A stretch of 64,000 bases of DNA from Actinomycetota bacterium (GTDB taxonomy: Bacteria > Actinomycetota > Coriobacteriia > Anaerosomatales > Anaerosomataceae), in assembly GCA_004348925.1 (NCBI GenBank), contig RCMX01000001.1, positions 370,035 through 434,034 of the forward strand, in the 5' to 3' direction. The position numbers and the translations under genes are program-made. Each line of letters opens with the position of its first letter. The first letter of the stretch is position 1. Below the pieces are notes generated by a model. That model searched no databases and was not told the DNA's origin. It worked only from the letters and a program-made list of their open reading frames with translations. Below, one piece after another: positions 32,867 through 44,506 of the stretch.

Positions 32867-34789
32867 ATGACAACATTCCAACAGCAGCTGAAATCCCGCT
32901 TCGCGGCACTCGGGTTGATCGTGATCCTCGTGCTCGCGTCGTTGCTGCTGCGCCTGTGGTCCATGCAGGTTCTCTCGGGCGAAACCTATGCTGCACAGGC
33001 CAAGAACAACCGCATCCGTGAGATATCACTCGATGCTCCGCGTGGTCGCATCCTGGACCGTAACGGCAAGGAGCTCGTCACGAACCGCGCCACCCTTGCG
33101 GTTTCGGTCGACCCTGCGAACGACGATGTTCGCAAGCTCATCATCGAAGCACAGAGCGCCGACAAGACCGATGACCCAACGCGCGCCGACCTGGAACGCG
33201 TTTTCGGCGGCGTCGCGGAGCTGCTTGGAATGACGCCCGCCGAGGTGTTCGAGAAAGTCTCGGACTCCCGCGTCGAAGCGCTTCGTCCGCGAGTCGTTGC
33301 GATCGACGTGCCGCTCGAGGTGATCTCGCAGCTGTCCGAGCGACAGCAGGAGTTCCCCGGCGTGCGCATCGATGAGGTCGCCGTGCGTGAGTATCCGTAC
33401 GGTTCGCTCGGGGCGCATGTTATCGGCTACACCGGCGAGATCTCCGAGAAGCAGATGGCGGCCTCCGACCCGACAGCCGGATACGAGCTGGGCGATATCG
33501 TCGGGAAAGCCGGCGTGGAATCGCAGTACGAGAACGTGTTGCAGGGCGACAAGGGCCGCCGACTCATCGAGGTGAACGCGTCGGGCAAGCCGCAGCGGAT
33601 CATCGACGAGCAGCGGCCCGTACCCGGCCGTGATATCAAGCTCACCATCGATATCGAAGTGCAGAAGGTCGCAGAGCAGGCGCTCGCTGACGCGATTACA
33701 GAAGCGCATCGCCAGAACTTCAGGAACGCCGAGGCGGGCGCGGCTGTGGTGATCGATGTCAAGACCGGCGAAGTCCTTGCAATGGCAAGTGCGCCCACGT
33801 ACGATCCCGCGACGTTCCTCGGCGGGATCAGCCAGACCGAGTGGACGAGGCTCACCGACAAGGCGAGCGAATACCCGCTCAACAACCGTGCCGTCATGGC
33901 CGCGTATCCTCCCGCGTCCACGTTCAAAGCGGTGACCGGTCTTGCCGGGCTGCAAACCAGCGTGACGTACAGCGGAAAGACGTACAACTGCGCCGGCAAG
34001 TGGACCGAGATGGGCAAGCAGTGGCCGAAGTGGTGCTGGAACCACTCCGGACATGGCACGATCTCGTTCGACGGCGGCATCGAGGAGTCGTGCGACACGG
34101 TCTTCTACGAGATCGGCTACGAGTTCTACAAGCGCAAGAAGGAGGAGCTGCAGTCGTTCTCGCGCACATTCGGTCTGGGCACCGATACGGGGATCGACCT
34201 TCCCGGCGAAGTGAGCGGCCGCATCCCCGATGCTGCGTGGAAGAAGGCGTTCAACGAGAACTACCCCGAGTATCAGACGTGGCTGCCTGGAGACACGGTC
34301 AACATGGCAATCGGTCAGGGCGACCTTCTCGTCACACCGCTGCAGATGGCGACCACGTATGCCGGCATAGCCAACGGCGGCGTCGTGATGAAGCCCCATG
34401 TGCTGAGAGACGTGCTAGGCTCCGATGGTAAGGTCGCACGCAGCTACGAGCCTTCCGTGCTTGCGGACTCGGGCGTCTCGGCCGAGAACCTCGCGATCAT
34501 GCGGAGCGCACTCGTGCGTGTGACGACCCAGGGTACCGGTGCCGGTGCTTTCCGCGGATTCGGCGTGACCGTGGCCGGCAAGACGGGTACGGCGCAGGTC
34601 TACGGCAAGGACGACTACGCGTGGTTCTGTGCGTTCGCGCCGGCGCAAAGCCCGAAGTACGCGGTCGCTGTCGTGGTTGAGCAGGGTGGACATGGCGGAT
34701 CCGTCACGGCACCTGCGGCGCGAAATATCCTTGCGAAGCTGCTCGGCCAGAAGATTACCACCGTCCACACGACGGACAACTCGCGATGA
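32867..34789 (+). CDS. mrdA: Penicillin-binding protein 2 (elongasome transpeptidase)
   Basis: 640-aa D,D-transpeptidase cross-linking peptidoglycan during elongation. An N-terminal helix (15-34), a dimerisation region with APRGRILDRNGKELV, and the catalytic domain: active-site Ser in YPPASTFKAV, EESCDTVFYE and the KTGTAQ triad. No PASTA domains. It overlaps rodA (ATGA), its glycosyltransferase partner. Confidence 0.95.
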   Translation: MTTFQQQLKSRFAALGLIVILVLASLLLRLWSMQVLSGETYAAQAKNNRIREISLDAPRGRILDRNGKELVTNRATLAVSVDPANDDVRKLIIEAQSADKTDDPTRADLERVFGGVAELLGMTPAEVFEKVSDSRVEALRPRVVAIDVPLEVISQLSERQQEFPGVRIDEVAVREYPYGSLGAHVIGYTGEISEKQMAASDPTAGYELGDIVGKAGVESQYENVLQGDKGRRLIEVNASGKPQRIIDEQRPVPGRDIKLTIDIEVQKVAEQALADAITEAHRQNFRNAEAGAAVVIDVKTGEVLAMASAPTYDPATFLGGISQTEWTRLTDKASEYPLNNRAVMAAYPPASTFKAVTGLAGLQTSVTYSGKTYNCAGKWTEMGKQWPKWCWNHSGHGTISFDGGIEESCDTVFYEIGYEFYKRKKEELQSFSRTFGLGTDTGIDLPGEVSGRIPDAAWKKAFNENYPEYQTWLPGDTVNMAIGQGDLLVTPLQMATTYAGIANGGVVMKPHVLRDVLGSDGKVARSYEPSVLADSGVSAENLAIMRSALVRVTTQGTGAGAFRGFGVTVAGKTGTAQVYGKDDYAWFCAFAPAQSPKYAVAVVVEQGGHGGSVTAPAARNILAKLLGQKITTVHTTDNSR

Positions 34790-35943
34790 GACGCGTAGAG
34801 AAGACACTCGGCAAGCAGGTGCGCGACTCCGTCAACGTGCCGATCATGTTGTTCACCGCGGCGTTGCTCGCGTACGGAAGCGTCATGGTCTCATCGGCGA
34901 CCGCGGGCATGACCGGTGGTCCCGGACTGTTCAAGCGTCATGTCCTCGGCATGGCCGTTGGCCTTGTGCCGCTCGTCGTCGCCTGGGCGATCGATTACAA
35001 GAAGCTCAAGCACTGGAGCGGACCGCTTCTCACGCTCTTCGCATTCCTGCTCATCAGCCCGCGGATACCGGGACTCGGTACTACCGCCAAGGGTGCTACA
35101 TCGTGGCTGGCGATAGGGGACATCCGCCTCTTCCAGCCTTCGGAACCGGCGAAATTGGTTTTCATCGTCGTCATGGCAGCGCTTGTCGCCGAGTACGAAG
35201 GGCGCATAGACAAGCCGCGCGACGCGATGCGACTGCTTGGCTACCTGGGTGTAGCGATCGTTCTGATCCTGCTGCAACCCGACCTCGGGACCGGTCTTGT
35301 GTTCGTCGCCATCGCTCTCACGATGCTTCTGGTCGGCGGGATGAAGGGGCGCTACTTCGCGGTGCTCGGCCTTGTCGCAATCGTGGGAGTCGTTGGGATT
35401 CTCGGGATCGACACCACGCTCGATCGCATGGTCGGTCATGATGTCGCGCTCAAGGACTACCAGAAGGACCGACTGCTGGTGTTCGTCGATCCGGGTCGTG
35501 ATCCTGCGGGCGCAGGGTACAACCTCGCACAGTCGAAGATAGCCATCGGTTCCGGTGGAGTCTCAGGGACCGGTCTGAAGAGCGGCACGCAATCCAACTT
35601 GCATTTCCTGCCCGAGCGGCATACCGACTTCATCTTCGCGGTGTTGGGTGAGGAGCTCGGCTTCACCGGTGCGCTGCTCCTGCTCGGGCTGTACCTCGCT
35701 TTGCTGATCTCGTCGCTTGCGATCGCCGCCTCGTCGCGCGATCTGTACGGAGCGCTCATCGTCGCCGGCGTCATGGGCATGTGGCTGTTCCAGATACTGG
35801 AGAACATCGGCATGACCGTGGGTATGATGCCTATTACGGGGATTCCGCTGCCGTTCATGAGTTTCGGCAGTTCGTCGATGGTTACGAACCTTGGCGGAGT
35901 CGGACTGCTCCTATCGGTCTGGTCCAGGCGTTACGGGACGTAG
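34786..35943 (+). CDS. rodA: SEDS peptidoglycan glycosyltransferase RodA
   Basis: 385-aa multispan membrane enzyme that polymerises lipid II. Typical segments are LLQPDLGTGLVFVAIAL, LPERHTDFIFAVLGEELGF and GIPLPFMSFGSSSMVTNL. Context with PBP2 and Mre proteins favours RodA over FtsW. Confidence 0.95.
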   Translation: MRRVEKTLGKQVRDSVNVPIMLFTAALLAYGSVMVSSATAGMTGGPGLFKRHVLGMAVGLVPLVVAWAIDYKKLKHWSGPLLTLFAFLLISPRIPGLGTTAKGATSWLAIGDIRLFQPSEPAKLVFIVVMAALVAEYEGRIDKPRDAMRLLGYLGVAIVLILLQPDLGTGLVFVAIALTMLLVGGMKGRYFAVLGLVAIVGVVGILGIDTTLDRMVGHDVALKDYQKDRLLVFVDPGRDPAGAGYNLAQSKIAIGSGGVSGTGLKSGTQSNLHFLPERHTDFIFAVLGEELGFTGALLLLGLYLALLISSLAIAASSRDLYGALIVAGVMGMWLFQILENIGMTVGMMPITGIPLPFMSFGSSSMVTNLGGVGLLLSVWSRRYGT

Positions 35944-35969
35944 CGCCGCAGGTGAAAGGGGACGACCGG

Positions 35970-36965
35970 ATGGCACTTCCTATGGACGTACCCGATCTCG
36001 TGAAGTCGGGGTCGAAACTACAGCAAGATCGCAGTCAGCCGGTATCGCTTGCCGTTGTGGTCGAGCTTGATGCGGACGACGCGCTCGTGCAGGCGTTGCG
36101 CGAGCGGTTGCGCCCGCAGACGGCCGGCGCTGTGCTGCAGGTTGAGGTTGCTGATCCCGACAGGCCACTCACGCTCAACCCGTGTGACGCGGTTGTCGCA
36201 GTAGCCGGAAGCGGCGGGTCTGCAATGGCGGATGCGGTCGCCTCGGCGCGTCTGGCGCGCACGCCAGTCGTTGTCGTCGCCCTAGGTGACGAACAGGTGC
36301 GGGTGGCACTTGCGGATGCGCTGAAGCAGCCGCTCGCCGACCTTCTCGTCGACGAGGAGGTGGCGACTCTCGCCGACGTCCGCCTCGCGTCCTGGCTTGC
36401 CGACGAGATCGGCTCCAAGCGCCTCGCGCTTGCACACAACTTCGCGTTCATGCGCCGTGCCGTCGCGCACGAGGCCGTGCAGGCGACGGCGATGCAGAAT
36501 GCGCTCGTGGGAGCGGTTGCATTCGTCCCGGGCGCCGACATGCCGATCATGACCGCCAATCAGGCGAAGATGCTGCTGCAGATCGCTGCAGCGTACGGTG
36601 AGAAGCTCGGCCCGGAACGGTTGCGTGAACTCGCCGCCATCGTCGGTGGTGCCTTCGTGCTGCGTACCGTGGCACGGCAGGTCCTCGGCTTCGTGCCCGT
36701 GCTCGGCTGGGCGGTCAAGGGCGGCATCGGCTACGCCGGAACCGTCGCGATGGGGAAGGCGGCCATCGAGTACTTCGAGGACGGCGCCGATCTGGCCGAG
36801 GTCGCACGTCGACTGAAGGACGGCGCGGGCAAGGCGGCGCAGAAGCTGCCACGCCCGGGGCGTCGCACGTCCTCGCTGCCCGAGCGTACACCGGCTTCAA
36901 CGCAGCCTGAGCTGCCCGGGCTGATGGCATCTGCTACCCCTGAAGCCGGAGCAGCCGGTGAGTGA
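35970..36965 (+). CDS. DUF697 family protein
   Basis: 331 aa. The middle (about 150-265) matches DUF697 (VQATAMQNALVGAVAFVPG, PIMTANQAKMLLQIAAAYG, FVPVLGWAVKGGIGYAGT) with amphipathic or membrane-touching helices. The N-terminal half is an alpha/beta domain like the remains of a GTPase (DAVVAVAGSGGSAMADAV) but with no P-loop. Function is unknown. ATG 35970 follows GGGGA; the next gene starts inside its last codons. Placement after rodA may hint at an envelope role. Confidence 0.7.
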   Translation: MALPMDVPDLVKSGSKLQQDRSQPVSLAVVVELDADDALVQALRERLRPQTAGAVLQVEVADPDRPLTLNPCDAVVAVAGSGGSAMADAVASARLARTPVVVVALGDEQVRVALADALKQPLADLLVDEEVATLADVRLASWLADEIGSKRLALAHNFAFMRRAVAHEAVQATAMQNALVGAVAFVPGADMPIMTANQAKMLLQIAAAYGEKLGPERLRELAAIVGGAFVLRTVARQVLGFVPVLGWAVKGGIGYAGTVAMGKAAIEYFEDGADLAEVARRLKDGAGKAAQKLPRPGRRTSSLPERTPASTQPELPGLMASATPEAGAAGE

Positions 36966-38811
36966 TCTGTGGAGCCGGATCGAGCCGTTGCTCGCCGGCG
37001 TGGAGCGACCGGTACGCTACATCGACTCGGAGTGGGGCGCATCGCATGATGACGCTTCGTACCGGGTGGCCCTCGTCTACCCCGACGTGTACGAGATCGG
37101 CATGGCGAACCAGGCTCTCCAGATCCTGTACGGACGCTTCGGCGCGCTCGAGGACGTCACCGCAGAGCGCGTCTTCGTGCCGTGGAAGGACATGGCGGAC
37201 GCCATGCGTGCTGCGGACGTTCCTCTTTTCACGCTCGAGTCATGTCGTCCCGTAGCGGACTGCGACCTTGTGGGCATCACGCTGCCGTACGAGCTCACGT
37301 ATCAGAACATACTCGAGGCGCTCGACCTGGCCGGAATCCCGCTCCGTTCGTGCGATCGCACCGACGACGATCCGCTCATCGTCGGCGGTGGCCCGTGTGC
37401 GTTCAATCCCGAGCCTGTGGCCCCGTTCTTCGATGCGATCCTCATCGGTGACGGCGAGGATGCGGTCGCCGACATCGTCGCCGCTCACCGAAGCGCGAAA
37501 GCGCAGGGTGCTTCTCGGGCAGAGATCTTGCGGGCCCTTGCCCGCGTACAGGGCGTGTACGTTCCGTCGCTCTATGAGCCGCGTGTCTCTGACGGCATCT
37601 TCGTCGGCACGACGGCGCTCGAAGGCGCACCGGCGATCGTCCACAAGCGCGTTCTCCCCGATCTTGACTCGTACCGTGCCCCGACGTGCACCGTGGTGCC
37701 GTTCATGGACGTCGTCCACGACCGGGTGGGCGTGGAGGTGTTGCGTGGCTGCGCGCGGGGTTGCCGCTTCTGCCAGGCCGGCATGGTATACCGCCCGGTG
37801 CGCGAGCGCTCGGCCGACAGCATCGTGCGCGATGCGACCGCGGCGCTCCAGTGCACCGGCTATGACGACGTCTCGCTCACGTCGCTCTCGACCGCCGACC
37901 ACTCGCAACTCGAAGAAGTGCTCCGTCGCTTGACGCGGCGCCTCGAGGGGACCGGCGTGACCGTCTCGCTGCCGTCGCTGCGTGTGGACGCCTTCAGCGT
38001 GCAGGTCGCGCGGTTGCTCGGCGGCGGCAAGAAGACCGGGCTCACGTTCGCGCCGGAGGCCGGTACGCAGCGGCTACGCGACGTCATCAACAAGAACGTC
38101 ACCGAGGAGGACCTGCTCCGCACGGTCACACAGGCGTTCTCGGCCGGGTGGCGGCGCGTGAAGCTCTACTTCATGATCGGCCTTCCCACCGAGACGGACG
38201 AAGACATTGCGGGAATCGGTGAGCTTGTCGGTCGCGTGTTCCGGGCCGCCAGGGAAGTCACGCCCCCCGGTGAGCGCGGAGGCATGCGCGTAGCCGTTTC
38301 GGTATCGACGTTCGTGCCGAAGGCGCACACGCCGTTCCAGTGGGAGGCGCAGATACCGCTCGATGAGGTCCGACGCCGACAGGCGGTTCTGCGTGACTCC
38401 ATGCCCGGAAAGGGCGTCGATCTGTCGTATCACGACAGCGATGTGTCGTTCCTGGAGGGCGTGCTGTCTCGTGGTGGTCGCGAGGTCGCGGACGTGATCG
38501 AGGCTGCGTGGCGCGGTGGAGCACGATTCGACGCCTGGACCGAGGAGTTCAAGCCGTCGAGATGGTCGCTCGCGTTCGAGGAGACGGGAGTCGATCCCGG
38601 TGGGATCGCCAACAGGGCCCGACGCGTGGATGAACCGCTTCCATGGGATCACATCTCGGCGGGAGTGAGTCGGGCGTATTTGCGGATCGAGCGGGACAAC
38701 GCATTCGCCGCTCGCACGACTGCAGACTGCACCTTCGACGGCTGCACGGGCTGCGGCGTGTGCGGTTCCTCGCGCGGTGCGAACATCCTGGCCGGTGATC
38801 GGCGTGGGTGA
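36958..38811 (+). CDS. Radical SAM protein, TIGR03960-type
   Basis: 617-aa radical SAM enzyme. An N-terminal B12-binding-like domain (YRVALVYPDVYEIGMANQAL) precedes the radical SAM core with RGCARGCRFCQAG, the CxxxCxxC binding the SAM-linked 4Fe-4S cluster, near residue 262. A C-terminal Cys-rich end has FDGCTGCGVCG. This family nearly always sits beside a DUF2344 protein, and the two are often read as split parts of one system; the substrate is unknown, though closeness to RNase E/G and ribosomal genes suggests RNA. GTG 36958 overlaps the previous gene by 8 bases. Confidence 0.88.
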   Translation: MSDLWSRIEPLLAGVERPVRYIDSEWGASHDDASYRVALVYPDVYEIGMANQALQILYGRFGALEDVTAERVFVPWKDMADAMRAADVPLFTLESCRPVADCDLVGITLPYELTYQNILEALDLAGIPLRSCDRTDDDPLIVGGGPCAFNPEPVAPFFDAILIGDGEDAVADIVAAHRSAKAQGASRAEILRALARVQGVYVPSLYEPRVSDGIFVGTTALEGAPAIVHKRVLPDLDSYRAPTCTVVPFMDVVHDRVGVEVLRGCARGCRFCQAGMVYRPVRERSADSIVRDATAALQCTGYDDVSLTSLSTADHSQLEEVLRRLTRRLEGTGVTVSLPSLRVDAFSVQVARLLGGGKKTGLTFAPEAGTQRLRDVINKNVTEEDLLRTVTQAFSAGWRRVKLYFMIGLPTETDEDIAGIGELVGRVFRAAREVTPPGERGGMRVAVSVSTFVPKAHTPFQWEAQIPLDEVRRRQAVLRDSMPGKGVDLSYHDSDVSFLEGVLSRGGREVADVIEAAWRGGARFDAWTEEFKPSRWSLAFEETGVDPGGIANRARRVDEPLPWDHISAGVSRAYLRIERDNAFAARTTADCTFDGCTGCGVCGSSRGANILAGDRRG

Positions 38812-39493
38812 GACGACGTTCCGTTTGCGTGTCCGGTTCCGCAAAGCGGACCGCCTGCGATACCTCTCGCACCTTGAAGTGGTGCACAGTTGCGAGCGCG
38901 CTGCGCGACGCGCCGGATTGCCGTATGCTGTGACACAGGGGTTCAGTCCGCACATGAAGTTGGCCTTCGGTCCCGCGTTGCCGGTGGGCACGGCGGGCCT
39001 CGGCGAGTACCTCGATCTGTGGCTGCGATCGTACGTGCCGTCGGAGCAGGCATTCCAGGCGCTACGGTCCGCTTCGGCAGCGGGACTTGCCCCGGTGAAG
39101 GTGAAGTACATCGCCGAGCGCGAACCATCGCTCGGCTCGGCGCTGACTATCGCGAAGTATGAGGTGGTCCTGGAAGGGGGAGAAGCACTTCGAGAGGGGC
39201 TGCGTGGCTCCTTCTCGGCCATCATCGCCGAGGGCGAACTGGCCGTCGATCACAAGGGCAAGCAGAAGGTTTTCGAGCTGGCGTCAACGCTCCCGAAGGA
39301 GCCGGATGTCAGTACGAGCGGGGAACGGACGACCGTCGGTTTGACGGTCAGGATCGGCGAGCGCGGCTCGCTCCGTCCCGAAGCCCTGGTTACGGCGGCA
39401 TTGACGCGCGGAGCGCTTGATGGACGTATCGCGTCCGTGACGCGCACGGAACTGCTCGTCGAGGAGGACGGTTCCTGGCGCGACCCGCTGTGA
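38804..39493 (+). CDS. DUF2344 / TIGR03936 radical-SAM-linked protein
   Basis: 229 aa. The N-terminal pattern FRLRVRFRKADRLRYLSHLE and VTQGFSPHMKLAFGPALPVG defines the family. It overlaps the radical SAM gene by 8 bases (GTG 38804; GTG 38795 is an alternative). Function is unknown; the constant pairing implies that both act on one target. Confidence 0.85.
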   Translation: MGETTFRLRVRFRKADRLRYLSHLEVVHSCERAARRAGLPYAVTQGFSPHMKLAFGPALPVGTAGLGEYLDLWLRSYVPSEQAFQALRSASAAGLAPVKVKYIAEREPSLGSALTIAKYEVVLEGGEALREGLRGSFSAIIAEGELAVDHKGKQKVFELASTLPKEPDVSTSGERTTVGLTVRIGERGSLRPEALVTAALTRGALDGRIASVTRTELLVEEDGSWRDPL

Positions 39494-39509
39494 CATCGGG
39501 GGTTCTGCT

Positions 39510-40997
39510 GTGAGTGACATCGTCCGCGAGATGCTGATCTCGCATGACGTCCATGAGACCCGGGTTGCGATCCTCGAGGACCGCAGCCTGGTCGAGCTCT
39601 ACATCGAACGGCCGAAGCGAAGCGTTGTGGGCAACGTGTACCTCGGCAAGGTCCGTGACGTGCTGCCGGGAATGCAGGCAGCATTCGTCGACATCGGTCT
39701 GGACAAGAACAGCTTCCTCTACGTGGACGAGGTCGTTGCGCCCGAGGGGATCAGCGACGTTCCGAGACGTGACATCCAGTCGCTGCTCAAGCCCGGGCAG
39801 CAGATCATGGTGCAGGTCCTGAAGGACCCGATGGGTACCAAAGGCGCCCGTGTCACGACGGAGATCACGCTGCCGGGGCGCTTCCTCGTCCTGATGCCGT
39901 TCTCGGCGTTCATCGGCATCTCGCGCAAACTGTCAGATGAAGAGCGCGATCGTCTGCATGGCATCGTTGCGCCGCTCGTCGACGAAGGACTCGGAGTCAT
40001 CGTTCGCACCGCAGCTGCGGGAGCGAGCGAGCGGGACCTGGAGAACGACCTTGAGTTCCTGCTCCGGCTGTGGCGCCGGGTGCAGCATCAGGCGCATGAG
40101 GGCCTTGCGCCGGAAGTCGTCTACACCGAGATGGACCTTGCGCTCCGGATGGTGCGCGACGCCTTCGGCGAGGAGTACAAGCGCCTGGTCGTCGATGACA
40201 AACGACTGCACGAGAAGGTCGTGTCATTCCTGAAGAAGACCTCACCGGACCTCGTGCGGCGCGTTCACCTCCACAAGGACCGCGCACCGCTATTCGAGGC
40301 TTTCTCGCTTCAGCCGCAGATCGACACGGCAACGCTGCGCAACGTCCCGCTTCCATCTGGCGGTCACATCACGATCGACAAGACCGAGGCGCTCACTGCA
40401 GTCGACGTGAACACGGGGTCGTACGTGGGCCGCAAGAACCTTGAGGACACCATCCTGCGCACGAACCTTGAGGCCGCCGATGAGGCCGTCCGGCAGCTCC
40501 GGCTGCGCGATATCGGCGGCATCATCGTCATCGACTTCATCGATATGGAGAATCCGTATCATCGTGGCGAGGTCTCGAAACGGCTTGCTGCGGCGCTCGA
40601 GCGGGACCGCACGAAGACGCGGGCTACCGAGATATCGCGACTCGGACTCGTTGAGATGACGCGCAAGAACGTCACCGACGGCCTGTACGGCGTTCTGACC
40701 GAGCCGTGCCCTACGTGTCATGGCGAGGGCAGGATTCTTTCGGATACCACGCGACGAATCGCGGCAGAGCGCCGGATTCGTGAGATACTGGTGACCGGAC
40801 GTTCGGCTGCGTATCTGCTCGGGCTCAATCCTGAGACGTACGCGCTGGTCACAGCCCCGGGAAACAACACTATCGCTATCCTGCGTGCCGAAACCGGCAA
40901 AGCCGTAGCGATCGTGGCCGACCGTGACTGTGGTCCTACGGAAGTCAAGGTCATCATCGAAGGCCGCGGTGGGGTGGACGACTTCCCGCAACCGTAG
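39510..40997 (+). CDS. rng: Ribonuclease E/G family endoribonuclease
   Basis: 495-aa single-strand endoribonuclease for rRNA maturation and mRNA decay. An S1 domain (about 36-120, GNVYLGKVRDVLPGMQAAF) precedes the catalytic DNase I-like part with ALTAVDVNTGSYVG and IIVIDFIDM, and the zinc-link CPTCHGEG. Length fits RNase G rather than long RNase E; the symbol reflects that. Confidence 0.93.
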   Translation: MSDIVREMLISHDVHETRVAILEDRSLVELYIERPKRSVVGNVYLGKVRDVLPGMQAAFVDIGLDKNSFLYVDEVVAPEGISDVPRRDIQSLLKPGQQIMVQVLKDPMGTKGARVTTEITLPGRFLVLMPFSAFIGISRKLSDEERDRLHGIVAPLVDEGLGVIVRTAAAGASERDLENDLEFLLRLWRRVQHQAHEGLAPEVVYTEMDLALRMVRDAFGEEYKRLVVDDKRLHEKVVSFLKKTSPDLVRRVHLHKDRAPLFEAFSLQPQIDTATLRNVPLPSGGHITIDKTEALTAVDVNTGSYVGRKNLEDTILRTNLEAADEAVRQLRLRDIGGIIVIDFIDMENPYHRGEVSKRLAAALERDRTKTRATEISRLGLVEMTRKNVTDGLYGVLTEPCPTCHGEGRILSDTTRRIAAERRIREILVTGRSAAYLLGLNPETYALVTAPGNNTIAILRAETGKAVAIVADRDCGPTEVKVIIEGRGGVDDFPQP

Positions 40998-41007
40998 CGA
41001 GGTCGCG

Positions 41008-41036
41008 TTGACCCTGCTCATGCCCTGTGTTAGCAT
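41008..41036 (+). promoter_or_regulatory. Promoter of rplU-rpmA
   Basis: TTGACC and TAGCAT with a 17-base spacer, 38 bases upstream of rplU. A strong housekeeping-type promoter. Confidence 0.7.
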
Positions 41037-41073
41037 TTCTCCTCGCGTTTGATTCCGGAGACTGGAGCTAGTG

Positions 41074-41589
41074 ATGTACGCAGTCGTGGCAACCGGCGGT
41101 AAGCAGTCCAAGGTCGAAACCGGCGCTGTTACCGTCTTTGAAAAGCTTGACGCAGCGGTCGGCGAAGCCGTCACGTTGCCTGCTCTGTTCATGGCCGATG
41201 GCGACAACGTCGTCTTCGGCGCTGACGCAGCGTCCGTCACCGTGACCGGTACCGTGGTCGAGCACTTCAGGGGTGACAAGCAGATCGTTTTCAAGTTCAA
41301 GAAGCGCAAGGGCTACAAGGTCAAGAAGGGTCACCGACAGAGCCAGACGGCAGTGCTCGTGACCGACATCACCGTGGGTGCGCCGAAGAAGGCAGCCAAA
41401 GCCGCCAAGGCCGAGGTACCCGTCGCTGAGGTAGCCGCCGAGAAGGCTCCGGCCAAGAAGCCGGCCGCCAAGAAGGCAGCTCCGAAGGCGGAAGCAGTCG
41501 CCGAGGAGAAGGCACCTGCCAAGAAGCCGGCGGCCAAGAAGCCGGCAGCGAAGAAGACCGCACCGAAGGCCGACAAGGCCGCCGAGTAG
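41074..41589 (+). CDS. rplU: 50S ribosomal protein L21 with C-terminal extension
   Basis: 171 aa. Residues 1-103 are standard L21 (MYAVVATGGKQSKVETG, KFKKRKGYKVKKGHRQ). The remaining 68 residues are a Lys/Ala/Pro-rich tail made of AKKPAAKK-type repeats, probably disordered and RNA-binding. Usual L21 is about 103 aa. ATG 41074 follows GGAG; a GTG directly before it is less likely. Confidence 0.96.
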   Translation: MYAVVATGGKQSKVETGAVTVFEKLDAAVGEAVTLPALFMADGDNVVFGADAASVTVTGTVVEHFRGDKQIVFKFKKRKGYKVKKGHRQSQTAVLVTDITVGAPKKAAKAAKAEVPVAEVAAEKAPAKKPAAKKAAPKAEAVAEEKAPAKKPAAKKPAAKKTAPKADKAAE

Positions 41590-41608
41590 TACGAAGGGGT
41601 TGTGAACG

Positions 41609-44452
<2,844 letters not shown>

Positions 44453-44506
44453 AGTATCCGGGTCGCACGATGCGGCCCTGAGGCGGGTCATTCGAAGGGA
44501 TCATGG

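Noticed and set aside
40998..41073. Ribosomal L21 leader RNA
   Set aside because: Promoter and ribosome site fill the 76-base gap, leaving about 30 bases of leader, too short for the known structure.
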